A DNA stretch of 7,377 nt. Origin: Candidatus Microgenomates bacterium. Its GTDB lineage: Bacteria > Patescibacteriota > Dojkabacteria > SC72. Location: positions 1 to 7,377 of the forward strand of contig JAAZOC010000063.1 of assembly GCA_012797935.1 (NCBI GenBank), written 5' to 3'. Made by a program: the position numbers and the translations under genes. This document shows, in pieces, positions 6,527 to 7,377 of this stretch; position 1 is the stretch's first letter; the number at the start of each line of letters is the position of its first letter. The notes beneath the pieces were generated by a model. The model saw nothing but the letters and a program-made list of their open reading frames with translations, searched no databases and was not told where the DNA came from.

Positions 6527-7263
6527 TATATTTCTCCTTTCATGTACTTAAATATGCTAGATATCACTAAACCAGTTGTCTCTGTTCTAAGAATATTACC
6601 TTTTAATTTTATGAATTGGAAATTAAGATTCTTGAAAACCTCAAGATCAGAAGGAGACCAACCTTTTTCTGGACCAATTGCTATGTATACAGGCTTTGAT
6701 AGATCTGAACTAGATATTACATCCTCTAATGATCTTAAGTCTATTGCTTCTGTTGCTAAACATATCTTTATACTATCTTTTGCAATTGCATAGCTATTTA
6801 ATTCTTTTAAGAATATTGGTTTCTCTATGATTGTAGGGAATATATTCCTTGATTGCTCAGTAGCATCTCTTACTAGCTTATTCCAATACCCCCAATCTCT
6901 AGTGGCTTTGTTCTTTGTTTTCAATGAATACTGAGATTCAACAGGAATTATCTTTTCAATACCAACCTCTACACTTTTTTCGATGAAGAAATTAAATTTA
7001 GAATCATTACTTAAGGATTGAATTATTGTTATACTTGGTATGTACTCTGATTCTCTGTCTCCAAGTTCTTCTAGTATCATCGCCTCTACAGAATTTTTCT
7101 TTATATCAATTATTTGTGCCAAATATCTTTTTTCATATGTCTCTACTTCAATAGGGTCCTCTACTTTCAATACTTTTTCAGCTATGACAATTTTACTGTC
7201 CGAATCGGAAAGATGTGTAATGTTGTCTACGCTTAACTTGTGTCTTACAAAGAATTTTCTCAT
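6526..7263 (-). CDS. rsmE: 16S rRNA (uracil(1498)-N3)-methyltransferase RsmE
   Basis: RsmE is a SPOUT-class (trefoil-knot) SAM methyltransferase that makes m3U1498 of 16S rRNA, near the decoding centre, on assembled 30S subunits. The 245-aa protein has the family length. It opens with MRKFFV and a PUA-like N-terminal domain (about 1-70), then FNFFIEKSVEVGIEKIIPVES (about 90-110; the family has K-x-x-E-L-G-V-x-x-I-x-P) and an RDATEQS segment (132-138). The SAM-binding knot is made by AIGPEKGWS (195-203) and LKGNILRTETTGL (220-232). The second glycine of the usual GPEGG motif is Lys200 here. TATAAT, part of an extended -10, ends six bases before the ATG, so the mRNA may be leaderless. The stop overlaps the start of the next gene by one base, indicating a two-gene operon of RNA methyltransferases. 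Confidence 0.93.
   Translation of the reverse strand: MRKFFVRHKLSVDNITHLSDSDSKIVIAEKVLKVEDPIEVETYEKRYLAQIIDIKKNSVEAMILEELGDRESEYIPSITIIQSLSNDSKFNFFIEKSVEVGIEKIIPVESQYSLKTKNKATRDWGYWNKLVRDATEQSRNIFPTIIEKPIFLKELNSYAIAKDSIKICLATEAIDLRSLEDVISSSDLSKPVYIAIGPEKGWSPSDLEVFKNLNFQFIKLKGNILRTETTGLVISSIFKYMKGEI
6534..6540 (-). promoter_or_regulatory. Strong Shine-Dalgarno for the m5C methyltransferase
   Basis: On the minus strand AAAGGAG lies 7 bases before the ATG, inside the last codons of rsmE (Lys-Gly-Glu-Ile). Together with the TAATG stop/start overlap it points to translational coupling. It is the only clear Shine-Dalgarno at a start in this window and fixes this start. Confidence 0.8.
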
Positions 7264-7269
7264 ATCTTC

Positions 7270-7278
7270 ATTATATCA
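7270..7278 (-). promoter_or_regulatory. Extended -10 promoter giving a leaderless rsmE transcript
   Basis: On the minus strand TGATATAAT (7278 to 7270) is a perfect extended -10 (TG, one base, TATAAT). Six bases separate it from the A of the rsmE ATG at 7263, so the expected start of transcription falls on the start codon. No good -35 is seen (GAGGAA at the 17-base position), which is tolerated with an extended -10. No Shine-Dalgarno would fit in such a transcript. Confidence 0.6.
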
Positions 7279-7284
7279 TCATAT

Positions 7285-7313
7285 TTGACATATTCCTCGT
7301 TATTTTGTTTGAT
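7285..7313 (+). promoter_or_regulatory. Possible divergent promoter for the gene at the right edge
   Basis: A perfect TTGACA (7285-7290) is followed 17 bases later by TTTGAT (7308-7313, 4 of 6). A second -10-like TATAAC is at 7325-7330 without a good -35. The stretch 7311-7330 is almost pure alternating A and T, so -10-like matches are expected by chance. Confidence 0.3.
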
Positions 7314-7346
7314 ATATGTATATATATAACTTAAAGTGTTGTGATT

Positions 7347-7377
7347 ATGAGTTTCAAGACACAGATTGTATTGAGAA
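7347..7377 (+). CDS. Start of an unidentified gene (partial, 10 codons)
   Basis: ATG at 7347 opens a frame reading MSFKTQIVLR that runs off the window. An in-frame TAA at 7332-7334 limits the start to GTG 7341 or ATG 7347. It would be divergent from rsmE, with promoter-like sequence between them, and it lacks a Shine-Dalgarno, like most starts here. Ten residues cannot identify a family, and the frame could be chance. Confidence 0.35.
   Translation, partial: MSFKTQIVLR

Noticed and set aside
7040..7288. Plus-strand open frame antisense to the rsmE 5' end.
   Set aside because: Low-complexity serine-rich peptide mirroring a well-supported RsmE; no promoter or ribosome site.
7311..7330. Alternating AT tract between rsmE and the right-edge frame.
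   Set aside because: Short and typical of intergenic DNA in an A+T-rich genome; no iteron or origin-like repeats surround it.
1..7377. Possible alternative genetic code with TGA recoded, as in some Patescibacteria, because none of the visible stops is TGA.
   Set aside because: All full-length genes contain no in-frame TGA and have family-typical lengths; TAA/TAG preference is expected from the base composition and only seven stops are visible.

Overview
This A+T-rich window carries a compact block of information-processing genes from a bacterium. A low-GC member of the Candidate Phyla Radiation (Patescibacteria), for example a Dojkabacteria- or Microgenomates-like lineage, fits best. The reasons are the NusA N-terminus, an IF2 with no N-terminal domain, very short intergenic gaps, several starts without a Shine-Dalgarno sequence, and a shortened nusA-infB-rpsO-pnp order. 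This assignment is an inference; no rRNA is present. The standard genetic code fits, because every gene runs full length without an in-frame TGA and the visible stops are TAA or TAG.

Plus strand, left to right: the 3' end of dnaJ (1-132); a short leader with a good promoter (139-168) followed at once by an intrinsic terminator (192-223); nusA (253-1356); infB (1378-2919); a near-consensus promoter (2929-2957); rpsO (3025-3288); a gap with a weak hairpin and a promoter/inverted repeat; and pnp (3393-5495). Minus strand, converging on pnp: rsmE (7263-6526), then a NOL1/NOP2/Sun-family RNA m5C methyltransferase (6526-5498), coupled by a one-base TAATG overlap. A 12-bp perfect hairpin (5483-5510) contains the last codons and stops of both convergent genes. 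At the right edge the first codons of a possible further plus-strand gene appear (7347 onward).

The genes cover transcription elongation and termination (NusA), translation initiation (IF2), the small ribosomal subunit (S15), RNA decay (PNPase) and RNA base methylation (RsmE on 16S rRNA, plus the m5C enzyme on rRNA or tRNA). In many bacteria nusA, infB, rpsO and pnp lie in one cluster with rimP, ylxR, rbfA and truB between them; none of those genes occurs between nusA and pnp here.

I see no mobile element, CRISPR array, tRNA, rRNA or new defence-type system. The points most worth a second look are regulatory: the promoter-terminator leader of nusA, the shared coding/terminator hairpin, and the leaderless start of rsmE beside a strong Shine-Dalgarno on its downstream partner.
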